64,000 bases of DNA from Dictyobacter kobayashii. GTDB lineage: Bacteria > Chloroflexota > Ktedonobacteria > Ktedonobacterales > Ktedonobacteraceae. A program made the translations under genes and the position numbers. The DNA lies in assembly GCF_003967555.1 (NCBI RefSeq), contig NZ_BIFS01000001.1:682001-746000 (forward strand), given 5' to 3'. The notes beneath the pieces are model-generated. The model saw only the letters and a program-made list of their open reading frames with translations, had not been told where the DNA came from and did not search any database. Numbering within the stretch: position 1 is the first letter of the stretch; the number at the start of each line of letters is the position of its first letter. Shown here one piece after another: positions 1-8,176 of this stretch.

Positions 1-672
1 TCGATAGAACGAAAAGCCAACCAGAGGTATCTGTAAAGCAAAAATGGCGGTGTAAATGATGGAAACCGTACGCATACTGGAAAAACGAAATGTAATGGCG
101 CCGGTAGCACCAAAGAAGATATGCACGCCTAAGAGCACCAGGAGGGCCAGGAGCGCATCAGAAGTGGAAGCAATAAAGCTCAAGGAGCCGACCAGAATAA
201 GAAATGCGCCCAGTGAGGCAACGATATTAATCGATTGGTCAGCGAAGAACGCATGAAAGGAAAAGGTCTGTTGTGGTACAGCGGAAACCACCGGCGTTAA
301 TGGCTGGTTAGTCGGGACAGCCGGGCTCGATGGCACCGGCACTGCAGGTCGTTTCGGCTCCAGCGGACGTACGGATGCGGCAACAAACTGGGGCAGCACG
401 GCAGTTGGACGGCTCACGTTCTGTGCTTGAGCATTAGCCTGAGCCTCCACACCAACCAGATAGTCCAGACGGCGCTGGTAGCGGCTCAACAGATCAGTAA
501 CGGTGATTGCCGCCCCACCATGGGTGGCTACCCGTGCCAGATTCCGGATCGTCCCACGCAGATACTGCTTCTCTTTAGAGAGTTCGACTGGATAGCCACA
601 GCGTGGACATTCGTCTTCACTCCCAGGAATGGGCAACCCACAGCAATCGCAACGGGAAGCGTGCAGTTGCAT
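1..672 (-). CDS. Zinc-ribbon multi-pass membrane protein, N-terminal part (cut by window edge)
   Basis: The minus strand is open from an ATG at 672 to the window edge, so only the first 224 residues are visible. Residues 8-26 carry a zinc ribbon (C8, C10, C11, then CPRCG at 22-26). A proline/valine-rich linker follows at about 95-135, and hydrophobic membrane segments start near residue 155. AAGGAG lies 7 bases before the ATG. A cytoplasmic zinc ribbon ahead of a membrane domain resembles bacterial zinc-ribbon/DUF2157-like membrane proteins of unknown role. The function is not assigned. It is divergent from the exporter locus at 0.9-4.7 kb. Positive-strand frames here are shadows. Confidence 0.75.
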   Translation of the reverse strand, partial: MQLHASRCDCCGLPIPGSEDECPRCGYPVELSKEKQYLRGTIRNLARVATHGGAAITVTDLLSRYQRRLDYLVGVEAQANAQAQNVSRPTAVLPQFVAASVRPLEPKRPAVPVPSSPAVPTNQPLTPVVSAVPQQTFSFHAFFADQSINIVASLGAFLILVGSLSFIASTSDALLALLVLLGVHIFFGATGAITFRFSSMRTVSIIYTAIFALQIPLVGFSFYR

Positions 673-809
673 AATATGACTCCTTTATATGTCACAACAT
701 GTTTTTTCTAGAGGTTTTGATATAAACAAAAAAGATACAGACAAAGATGATAGTTCCAGTGTACTGTGCTCAGAGGATACTCAGCAGTGTCATATGTCCT
801 ATTTCATCC

Positions 810-838
810 TTGACAAAACGCAATAAATAGGTTAAGCT
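810..838 (+). promoter_or_regulatory. Sigma-70-type promoter for the exporter leader
   Basis: TTGACA at 810-815 and TAAGCT at 833-838 are separated by 17 bases. This would start a transcript near 845 and give a leader RNA that contains the small ORF and attenuator. The -35 is perfect and the -10 is weak. Confidence 0.55.
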
Positions 839-904
839 TTTTTTGCTTAGAAAAGAAAGAAAGATTTCAACTTCGAGTAGTCCCCTATTAGAAGGAGTTT
901 GACT

Positions 905-997
905 GTGGTGAATTTACAATGGCTGCGCCTCCATTATCCCGCTGGACAGCTTTTGATCGCCCACAGTCGTACTATGCTCATTTTTGCGGGAATTTGA
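905..997 (+). CDS. Leader peptide (30 codons) of the ABC exporter attenuator
   Basis: A short ORF starts at GTG 905 (or the next codon, GTG 908) and stops at TGA 995-997. GAAGGAG at 891-897 sits 7 bases before 905, which is good initiation context. The peptide reads approximately MVNLQWLRLHYPAGQLL followed by IAHSRTMLIFAGI. Its codons for HSRT overlap segment 2 of the attenuator (961-971), so a ribosome stalling upstream of that point would free this segment. The peptide is unlikely to have a function of its own. The role is inferred from RNA geometry; no experiment supports it here. Confidence 0.65.
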   Translation: MVNLQWLRLHYPAGQLLIAHSRTMLIFAGI

Positions 998-1045
998 AGT
1001 ACTAACCACATTATGCCCTTAAAAGCATTCTATTGATCTATACGA

Positions 1046-1080
1046 CTGTGGACGCCCCGGAAGAGGTCCACGGTTTTTTT
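1046..1080 (+). terminator. Conditional intrinsic terminator of the exporter leader
   Basis: CTGTGGAC (1046-1053) pairs with GTCCACGG (1066-1073), 8 bp with one G-T pair and a 12-base loop, followed directly by seven T residues (1074-1080). It lies 113 bases before the exporter start codon. Confidence 0.8.
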
Positions 1081-1193
1081 CTGCCTGTTTTTTAGCCCCA
1101 CACACATCTAATTGCCGTGGCATATCCGGCTTACTGTTTTTGCCTGGTCTCTGGTCGCCCATTGTCGCCTATTCAGGAAAGGAGTCCTTCCTT

Positions 1194-2942
1194 ATGCGAG
1201 TCCCGCTTAAAGATTATCGGGAGCTCTTATGGCGCTACCTTGCACCTCAACATATACGCGTGTTCTTACTCGGGCTATTGCTTTGCGCAGATATAATATT
1301 GCAATTGATCAATCCACAATTTCTGCGCACATTTATCGATACCATTACAGCCAGCGGCCCACAACCTTTTCTATTGGGGTTAGCGATCCTCTTTATGGTG
1401 GTGGCATTGATCCAGCAGTTGATCACCATTGCCGCGACCTATATAAGCGAGCGCCTCGGCTGGAGCGCCACCAATGCATTGCGCGCCGATCTCGCCTTGC
1501 ATCTGGTACGTATGGATATGTCGTTTCATAAAACGCACACGCCTGGAGAACTGATCGAACGTGTTGATGGTGACGTTACCAACATGGCCAACTTTTTTTC
1601 TCAATTCGTCATCAAGATTCTGGGTGGCCTCTTGCTTTTAGCAGGTATCCTGGCCGTGCTCTGGTATACCGAATGGCATGTCGGCCTGGCCTTGAGCATC
1701 TTTGCAGTGGTCGCACTGGTCGCCATTAATAGTGCGCGCGGCATCGCCATCAAGCCCTGGAAAGCCTTTCGCCAGGTGAGTGCGGAACTTTTTGGCTTTC
1801 TGGAAGAGCGCCTGCGCGGCACGGAAGATATTCGTTCTAATGGAGCCCAGCCCTATATCATGCGTCGCCTGTATATGCTCACGCGCGAGCGGCTCCGCTC
1901 CGGCACGCGGGCACGTCTTCTTTCATCTATCCCCTGGAGTCTGCCGATTCTTTTCTTTGCCGTGGCCTATATCATTGCCTTCACCTTGATCGCGTGGCTC
2001 TATAGCACAAAAAGCATCAGTCTCGGCATCGCCTTTCTGATCTATTACTATACCCAGCAACTCTCACAACCCATTATGATGATCTCTAACCAGCTCGATG
2101 ATTTTCAAAAGGCCAGTGCTGGCATTGTGCGGGTACAGGAGTTGATGAGTACCCACAGCCAGTTAAAGGATGGTCCGGGTACACCACTGCCTGCTGGACC
2201 ATTGAGTGTGGACTTTGAGCAGGTGCAATTCGGCTATGGTGAAGAAGATATGGTACTGAAAAATGTCTCTTTCCATCTCAATCCAGGTGAGGTACTTGGT
2301 CTACTTGGCCGTACCGGTAGTGGCAAAACCACCATCACGCGCCTCCTCTTCCGCCTTTATGATCCAGCGGTCGGCATCCTCAAATTGGGTGGAGTGGATA
2401 TCTCCCAGGCGAGCATGGCCGATCTACGACGCCATATTGGGATCGTCACCCAGGATGTGCAGTTGTTTCACGCGACCGTGCGCGACAATCTGACCCTCTT
2501 CGATACCAGTATCGCTGACACACGCATCCTGCAAGCATTACAAGATCTGGGCCTGACCGATTGGTTTGATAAACTATCCGATGGGCTGGACACGATGCTG
2601 GCCGCCAACGGCGGGGGACTCTCAGCTGGCGAGGCACAGCTACTGGCCTTTACACGTGTCTTCTTGCACGATCCCGGCTTGATTATCATGGATGAAGCTT
2701 CATCGCGCCTGGATCCCGCCACCGAACAGCTCATCGAGCAGGCCGTGGATAAACTACTCAGTGGGCGCACTGGCATCATCATAGCCCATCGCCTGGGGAC
2801 CGTTAAACGGGCAGATACTATCTTGATTATGGACGCAGGACAGATCGCGGAATATGGGAAGCGCAGCGCCCTACAGGCGGATACCGCTTCTCACTTCGCG
2901 CAATTACTCCTGACAGCACACGAAGCAGAGGTACTGGCATGA
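1194..2942 (+). CDS. ABC exporter half-transporter, subunit 1 (catalytic Walker B Glu)
   Basis: A 582-residue ABC exporter protomer. An N-terminal six-helix exporter domain covers about residues 1-310, followed by a nucleotide-binding domain. Walker A GRTGSGKTT is near residue 372 and Walker B LIIMDEASSRLDP near 497, with the catalytic glutamate. The H-loop histidine is in IIIAHR. The signature is degenerate, LSAGE instead of LSGGQ. I chose ATG 1194 because AAAGGAG lies just upstream; a TTG at 1140 in the same frame has no ribosome site. It overlaps the next gene by four bases (ATGA). Together they should form a heterodimeric exporter for drugs, peptides or lipids; the substrate is unknown. 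The attenuator upstream suggests induction by translation stress. Confidence 0.9.
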   Translation: MRVPLKDYRELLWRYLAPQHIRVFLLGLLLCADIILQLINPQFLRTFIDTITASGPQPFLLGLAILFMVVALIQQLITIAATYISERLGWSATNALRADLALHLVRMDMSFHKTHTPGELIERVDGDVTNMANFFSQFVIKILGGLLLLAGILAVLWYTEWHVGLALSIFAVVALVAINSARGIAIKPWKAFRQVSAELFGFLEERLRGTEDIRSNGAQPYIMRRLYMLTRERLRSGTRARLLSSIPWSLPILFFAVAYIIAFTLIAWLYSTKSISLGIAFLIYYYTQQLSQPIMMISNQLDDFQKASAGIVRVQELMSTHSQLKDGPGTPLPAGPLSVDFEQVQFGYGEEDMVLKNVSFHLNPGEVLGLLGRTGSGKTTITRLLFRLYDPAVGILKLGGVDISQASMADLRRHIGIVTQDVQLFHATVRDNLTLFDTSIADTRILQALQDLGLTDWFDKLSDGLDTMLAANGGGLSAGEAQLLAFTRVFLHDPGLIIMDEASSRLDPATEQLIEQAVDKLLSGRTGIIIAHRLGTVKRADTILIMDAGQIAEYGKRSALQADTASHFAQLLLTAHEAEVLA

Positions 2943-4712
2943 AAACCTGGAAATTCTTCGCGAGTCTGGTCCGCTTTCAACCCTGGAATTATGCCTTCAA
3001 TTGTCTCGCAATCATTATTGTCTTGCTGGCTGAAATGATACCAGGATTGGTTGGTCAACAGTTCTTTGACCGTCTGACAGCGCGACCAGCGGTAGATATC
3101 GGGCTCTGGTGGCTGATCACACTACTATTATTCGCTGTTATGGGGCGCATCGCAGGTATTGTGAGTTGCCAGCTTACCAATTCACCATTTATTCTCTGCA
3201 ATACAGCCCTGTTGCAAAAGAATATTCTGGCACGCATCCTACAATTACCGGAGCACATGCCCTCCCAGCCTCTTCAGGAGAAGCCATCAGTCGCCTGCGC
3301 GATGATGTCGATGAAAATGCCGTCTTTCTGATGGCCTTTAATGATTTGATCGCCTTTTCTACCTTTGCCGTCATTTCAATGTTGATTATGTTGCGCATCA
3401 ATGTTGTGATTACCCTGGCCATCTTTCTGCCACTGGTTGTCATTACCGCGATAGTAAATATTGCCAGTGTACAGATCAAAAAGCGACGCGGTGAAAATCG
3501 CAAGGCGACGGGCGATGTAACCGGCTTCCTGGGTGAGCTGTTCGGGGCCGTCCAGGCCATCCAGGTGGCCAATGCCGAAGAGCAGGCCATCCAGCATTTT
3601 CGCCAACTCAATCAGAAACGCATGGATATGACTGTACGCGACCGCATCTTTGACCAGGTCTTACAGTCCTTCTTCGCCAATACCGTTAGCCTGGGAACCG
3701 GTATGATCTTATTGCTGGCCGGCCAATCGATGCATGCAGGTACATTCACGATCGGAGACTTTGCCCTCTTCGTCTACTATCTAGGCTGGATCACCGAGTT
3801 CACCACCCAGTTTGGCCTGGTCCTGACACGCTATCGCCAGGCCGGGGTCTCGGTGGAGCGCATGCTTACCCTGCTCAAAGGCGCTCCCGCTCACACGCTT
3901 GTGCAGCCCGGACCGATCTATACAAAAGGTCCATTTCCCGAGGTACCAGATCTCCCCAAAATTGGGAACGATCGACTCCAAATATTGGAAACCAGAGACC
4001 TGACCTATCGTCATCCTGAAAGTGGACAAGGATAGAGCAGATCGATCTACGCCTGGAACAAGGCTCCTTCACCGTGGTTACCGGACGTATCGGCTCGGGC
4101 AAAACAACCTTGCTACAGACATTGTTGGGCCTCTTGCCCAAAGAGAAGGGGAGCATCTACTGGAACAACCAGCTCATTGATGAACCGGCTAGCTTCTTTA
4201 TCCCTCCTCATAGTGCTTATACTTCGCAGGTACCGCAACTCTTCAGCGATAGTCTACGCGATAACATTCTTCTGGGATTACCAGAGGATGAGCAGAGACT
4301 ACAGGAAGCCTTACGGCTGGCGGTGTTGGAACCAGATCTCGCCGAGATGGACAAAGGTTTGGATACACTGGTCGGACCTAAAGGTGTGCGCCTCTCGGGT
4401 GGACAGATCCAGCGCTCGGCTGCGGCACGTATGTTCGTGCGCCCGGCCAGTTTACTGGTAGTGGACGATCTTTCCAGTGCCCTGGACGTCGAGACCGAAG
4501 CGTTGCTCTGGCAACGCATCTTTGAGCATCCCGAACATACGGTACTGGCAGTTTCACATCGACGCGCCGCGCTACGCCGGGCAGACCAAATTATTGTCCT
4601 GAAGGATGGTAAAGTTGAGGCCCGGGGGAAGCTCGACGATTTGTTGGCCCATAGCGATGAAATGCTACGCCTCTGGCAAGGACAATATAGCCTCCAACCC
4701 GGCACAGAGTAG
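2939..4712 (+). CDS. ABC exporter half-transporter, subunit 2 (degenerate site, two frame breaks)
   Basis: Partner of the preceding protomer. The frame breaks twice: near 3250 ([17 protein letters not shown] is recovered with one extra base) and near 4031 ([16 protein letters not shown]). Both sit at GG and both look like one missing base. Read through, the protein is about 590 residues with a six-helix membrane domain and one nucleotide-binding domain. Walker [10 protein letters not shown] and signature LSGGQ are intact, but Walker B reads [12 protein letters not shown], with Asp in place of the catalytic Glu. With LSAGE of subunit 1 this makes one hydrolysis-poor site, as in BmrCD or TM287/288. 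The locus is probably functional and the breaks probably sequencing errors. Confidence 0.85.
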
Positions 4713-4769
4713 CCCTTTTCAACACAAGCGACGAATACGCATTCGGCATTTTAGCTCTTGTTTATTCTA

Positions 4770-4812
4770 GTAGTGAGACTATTAAATCGTTAGTCTCACT
4801 ACCAGGATTTTT
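4770..4812 (+). terminator. Hairpin after the exporter operon, possible terminator
   Basis: A perfect 12-bp inverted repeat, GTAGTGAGACTA (4770-4781) and TAGTCTCACTAC (4791-4802), has a 9-base loop and is followed by CAGGATTTTT. It lies between the exporter and the ferritin-like gene. It could be a weak terminator or an operator. Confidence 0.5.
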
Positions 4813-4836
4813 CTAATCCTTCTTGAGAAAGGACAT

Positions 4837-5694
4837 ATGTATCTCATGAGAAAAAATGACGATCAGTCGCTTGATAATGCCAAAACGAACTTGATTGAGA
4901 TGATCTCTGCCCAGCGTGCGCGCCGTACAGTTCTTAAAGGTGCCGTTGCCGGCCTGGCCTCGCTGTCAGCCCTGGGAACGAATGCGCTAATCGGATCTGG
5001 GGCGGTATTTGCACATGGCTCACGCTCAAAGCTTCAGCATATCCTTGATATTGCGGTCACAGCCGAACAATTAGCTGTCACCATTTATAGCAATGGTATT
5101 GCCAATGCCACCACGCTGGGCATCTCAGGCGACGACCTGGTCTATCTACAGGCCGCCCTGGTAGAAGAGCAGATCCATGAACTATTCTTTGAATCCTGGG
5201 GTGCACAACCTCTTACCAGTACATTCAGCTATCCAAATGGCACCTCCACGTTTACCGATCTGTCAACATTTATTGCAACACAACAACAACTGGAAGGTTA
5301 CATTGCCTCGGCCTACCTGGCAGGCATAGCGGAAGTGGCTGCAATTGATCAGTATCGACTGGCCCAAATCCTGGCTCAGATCGCTTGTATCGAATCAGAG
5401 CATCGTGTACTGGGTCGCATCATTATTGGCTCTAGCCCGGCGAATAATTATGCTTATGCACCGGTACTGATTAAACAGGTGGAAGATGTACCCAGCGTAT
5501 TATCCTCTGCAGGGTATCTCAGTCCTACCTCAAATAATACATATATGTATGTACAGGTCAGTACTAATTACCCTGGAACTGAGTATCGAACCCCATACAT
5601 TACCACTAGCAATCCCAATAGTAACAATTGGGGCTACAGCAATGGTAGCCAGCCTGATTCAGGTGATGGCGCCGCTGTCCGGGTAAAATTCTAG
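4837..5694 (+). CDS. Tat-exported ferritin-like domain protein
   Basis: A 285-residue protein. A twin-arginine signal (RRTVLKG, near residue 28) is followed by a hydrophobic stretch ending in SGAVFA, so it is probably exported folded. The body matches the ferritin-like four-helix family (Ferritin_2 type): repeated helices with paired acidic and histidine residues, such as EEQIHELFFE and IACIESEHRVLGR. The tail is rich in Asn, Tyr, Ser and Thr and low in charge. A metal-binding or redox role is possible but unproven. The start at 4837 follows AGAAAGGA closely; ATG 4846 is an alternative. The gene stands alone, convergent with the TetR gene. Confidence 0.7.
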   Translation: MYLMRKNDDQSLDNAKTNLIEMISAQRARRTVLKGAVAGLASLSALGTNALIGSGAVFAHGSRSKLQHILDIAVTAEQLAVTIYSNGIANATTLGISGDDLVYLQAALVEEQIHELFFESWGAQPLTSTFSYPNGTSTFTDLSTFIATQQQLEGYIASAYLAGIAEVAAIDQYRLAQILAQIACIESEHRVLGRIIIGSSPANNYAYAPVLIKQVEDVPSVLSSAGYLSPTSNNTYMYVQVSTNYPGTEYRTPYITTSNPNSNNWGYSNGSQPDSGDGAAVRVKF

Positions 5695-5836
5695 TCGATC
5701 AGTCTGATGTTACCAGCACATGATGGTAGGCTCTATACTTCTACCCTACCCATCACATATACCCGCTGGTATAGAGCCTTTACCCACCTCATTGGTAGTG
5801 GTGCGACACATACGCATTCACTACCACGCTGGGACA

Positions 5837-6460
5837 TCAGTCTGGTTGCTCTTCTTTCTGATAGAGATAAGCTATGGCACCATCCAGTGGCACGGCATAG
5901 CCCGAGCAGAGCGCACTTAATATCAGCGCACTGTATTGATCAGCCATACGGGTAAACGTTAAAACATCCTTGGTGCTAAACCATTGATGGGTCCATTGCA
6001 AAGCTGAAAGTACAAACAAGCAGGCCAGCAAGGTATCGGGAACACGGAAAACCTCCTCCTTTACCCCGGCCACAATCACACGATAAAAGTATGCCTCATA
6101 TGTCTCACGCAGCGCCTGGATTTCCTGACGATGTACGTCATCCAGAAAGAGCCAATCGCGTAAAAACACCAGCACATACTCTCGATCCTGAGACACAACT
6201 TCCAGATGGCGATAGACCAGTAAATGCAACTGCTCAGCAGGCGAAATAGTGCGCGGCACAGTACGGGCCTGCGTCAAAAACAAGCCAGCCGCGCGCGATA
6301 CAATATGCCAGAGCATATCTTCCCGGGTGCCAAACAAACTCGTTACATGGGCCTCGCTCAGCTCTAGGGTACGTGCGATATCACGCATAGCGGTACCCCG
6401 ATATCCTTGATCGCTAAACAACTTCACTACCATCAACCACAACTCTTCTTTATTGCGCAT
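5837..6460 (-). CDS. TetR family transcriptional regulator
   Basis: A 207-residue protein with a TetR helix-turn-helix in the first 50 residues (FSDQGYRGTAMRDIARTLEL, then SEAHVTSLFGTREDML) and a helical C-terminal ligand or dimer domain. TetR proteins usually repress adjacent or divergent genes when no ligand is bound. The nearest divergent gene is the thioesterase at 6794, with a MITE between them. The target is not known. A G-rich stretch ending in GAGG lies directly before the ATG. The length is normal for the family. Confidence 0.85.
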   Translation of the reverse strand: MRNKEELWLMVVKLFSDQGYRGTAMRDIARTLELSEAHVTSLFGTREDMLWHIVSRAAGLFLTQARTVPRTISPAEQLHLLVYRHLEVVSQDREYVLVFLRDWLFLDDVHRQEIQALRETYEAYFYRVIVAGVKEEVFRVPDTLLACLFVLSALQWTHQWFSTKDVLTFTRMADQYSALILSALCSGYAVPLDGAIAYLYQKEEQPD

Positions 6461-6594
6461 CCTCGCCCCCCAACCAGATCAGCATACTAAAAAATCTATA
6501 GCGAATACATATCCGTCTTTCCTACTATTAGCAATACCATCAACCACCCTATAAACGGAAGAATCACAATCAGACATGCTTATTTTCAGCATGC

Positions 6595-6707
6595 CTGGGC
6601 TTTTTCATGTTCCTCTTTGGCGCCTGCGGCGCCAGGTGGAGAGTGTGGAGAGTGTGTGCTGGCTTGTGATCTCTCTGCGAGCTCTGGACGACCAGTAAAA
6701 AGCCCTA
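6595..6707. mobile_element. MITE-like repeat, copy 1, with 9-bp target duplication
   Basis: A short palindromic element bounded by GGGCTTTTT (6598-6606) and AAAAAGCCC (6697-6705). It holds the family core CCTCTTTGGCGCCTGCGGC. TCAGCATGC occurs immediately before (6586-6594) and after (6708-6716), as expected for a target-site duplication. It is shorter than copy 2 and carries no ORF. Confidence 0.7.
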
Positions 6708-6793
6708 TCAGCATGCAAGCAACCTTGTTGCCAGGGACAGAATAGAGTATAGTAGTGAGGTAATCACAAGCTAAATTTTAAGAGAGAATACTA

Positions 6794-7357
6794 ATGAACC
6801 CATTCGATAGAATATTCACCCGTTACCGTAACTTCCCAGAAGTCGATATAACCCAGGGCCGTAGCATCGCCTTCTCGCGCAGCACAACGCGCAGGATGAT
6901 GGAATTGATCGACGCCAATGGACATGGCAATGTGCATGGCGGCGTTATCATGCGCATGGTCGACGAAGCTGCCGCCATAGTCGCCATCAAACATAGTCAG
7001 AGCCCGACCGTCGTCACTGCCCGTGTCGAACGCTTTGACTTCCTGGCTCCCGCCTTCATTGGCGACGTGGTCTCTGTCCATTGCACCATGCACTATGTTG
7101 GTAAAACCAGCATGGAGGTTGGCGTCGAGGTCACGGCAGAAGACCTGATCAACCGCGAGATACGCAAGATCGCCAGCAGTTACGTCATCTATGTTGCCCT
7201 GGATGAGAATCGCAAGCCACGACCAGTCCCACCGCTGATCCCGGCCGACGAAGCTGAGGCAAAAATCATTGAGCACGCTCGCCAGCGCCGCCTGCGTCGC
7301 CAGAAGATCGACGAAGAATTTAAACAACTGCAAGCTGAAAACGACGCGAACAAATAA
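6794..7357 (+). CDS. Acyl-CoA thioesterase, hotdog fold (YciA/BACH type)
   Basis: A 187-residue protein with one hotdog domain. The family signature is visible near residues 40-60: MELIDANGHGNVHGGVIMR, followed by DEAA. This holds the Asn, His-Gly-Gly and Asp positions used by acyl-CoA hydrolases. The enzyme would hydrolyse acyl-CoA to free acid and CoA in the cytoplasm. The C-terminus is a basic, glutamine-rich helix. TAAGAGAGA precedes the ATG. It ends at a bidirectional terminator shared with the convergent peroxiredoxin. Substrate chain length cannot be read from the sequence. Confidence 0.85.
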   Translation: MNPFDRIFTRYRNFPEVDITQGRSIAFSRSTTRRMMELIDANGHGNVHGGVIMRMVDEAAAIVAIKHSQSPTVVTARVERFDFLAPAFIGDVVSVHCTMHYVGKTSMEVGVEVTAEDLINREIRKIASSYVIYVALDENRKPRPVPPLIPADEAEAKIIEHARQRRLRRQKIDEEFKQLQAENDANK

Positions 7358-7360
7358 AAA

Positions 7361-7400
7361 AAGCGGGTCTCTGTTCGAGGACAGGGACCCGCTTTTTTTA
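7361..7400. terminator. Bidirectional intrinsic terminator
   Basis: A 14-bp stem (7361-7374 with 7381-7394, one G-T pair) is flanked by A7 on the left and T7 on the right. It can end both the thioesterase and the convergent peroxiredoxin transcripts. Confidence 0.85.
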
Positions 7401-7416
7401 TTTGTTCGCTTAACCG

Positions 7417-7914
7417 CTAGAGGCCCAAAGACTCGACGGTCTCCAGTACTTCATTGGCATGGTCGTCGGGCTTGACCTTGCGCCATACCTTACGCACAAT
7501 GCCGTCTTTATCGATCAAAAAGGTCTGACGATCGACCCCCATATACTTCTTTCCATACATGCTCTTCTCTTTCCAGACATGGTACTGCTCGGCCACCGTT
7601 TTCTCGGTATCAGCAAGCAATGGAAAAGGCAGAGAAAATTTATCAATGAACTTCTGATGGGACTTTACGCTATCTACGCTGATGCCGAGCACGACTACGC
7701 CACGCTGCTGCAACAGATGATTGGCATCACGGAAAGAGCACGCTTCTTTCGTACAACCCGGGGTATCATCTTTTGGATAGAAATAAAGGACCACATTTTT
7801 GCCTTTGAGGTCCCCTAGATGCACCTGACCATCTTTGACAATATCTTCACTACCGATTGCAGGTAAAGTAAAATCGGGAGCAGGCTGCTGCTCTTGAATT
7901 TCGCTCTCGCTCAT
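7417..7914 (-). CDS. bcp: Thiol peroxidase, AhpC/TSA family (Bcp/PrxQ)
   Basis: A 165-residue peroxiredoxin that reduces hydrogen and organic peroxides with thioredoxin. The PrxQ motif YPKDDTPGCTKEACSFRD is present. It contains the peroxidatic Cys of TPGC and a resolving Cys five residues later, so it should be an atypical two-Cys enzyme. I start at ATG 7914 (MSESEIQEQQ) because GAGAGGTG is well placed before it; the upstream ATG 7932 overlaps that site. The length is typical of Bcp. It is a single gene closed by the shared terminator. Confidence 0.9.
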   Translation of the reverse strand: MSESEIQEQQPAPDFTLPAIGSEDIVKDGQVHLGDLKGKNVVLYFYPKDDTPGCTKEACSFRDANHLLQQRGVVVLGISVDSVKSHQKFIDKFSLPFPLLADTEKTVAEQYHVWKEKSMYGKKYMGVDRQTFLIDKDGIVRKVWRKVKPDDHANEVLETVESLGL

Positions 7915-8094
7915 AAAAACACCTCTCAACATCTCAAAATAGAGTAATTAGCTCTTATTAAAGATCACCCCAAAAGACAAAACAGGCAAGCATCCTGGTG
8001 TGCTCTTTCATGCATAGAAACAGAGAGATCATCAAAAATATTCCCTTCAGGACTCTAATGCAGCTTATTTCCTAACCACAAGGAGGAAAACAGA

Positions 8095-8134
8095 AAGGCA
8101 GTAAGAAGCATGTTAGTTTGCATCTTACTGCCTT
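8095..8134 (-). terminator. Terminator of the MFS transporter gene
   Basis: A perfect 12-bp stem (8095-8106 with 8123-8134) lies just past the MFS stop. On the minus strand it is followed by T-rich sequence. Confidence 0.7.
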
Positions 8135-8176
8135 CTGGTGGTATAAAATCAAGCTTTGGAATGAGAGCTACACAGC

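Larger units (their letters stand above)
901..1080 (+). promoter_or_regulatory. Ribosome-mediated transcription attenuator
   Basis: Four segments can pair in two exclusive ways. Segment 1 (901-908, GACTGTGG) pairs with segment 2 (961-968). Segment 2 extended (961-971, CCACAGTCGTA) pairs perfectly over 11 bases with segment 3 (1041-1051, TACGACTGTGG). Segment 3 (1046-1053) also forms the 5' arm of the terminator with segment 4 (1066-1073). With 1:2 formed, 3:4 terminates. With a ribosome holding segment 1 open, 2:3 forms and RNA polymerase reads into the ABC genes. This is the logic of amino-acid operon and antibiotic-responsive leaders. Confidence 0.75.

Noticed and set aside
1140..1193. Earlier TTG start for exporter subunit 1
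   Set aside because: No ribosome site precedes 1140, whereas AAAGGAG precedes ATG 1194 and the family N-terminus fits 1194.
2939..4712. True pseudogene for exporter subunit 2
   Set aside because: Conserved motifs persist in every fragment and the breaks have the same run-related form as in essential genes nearby.
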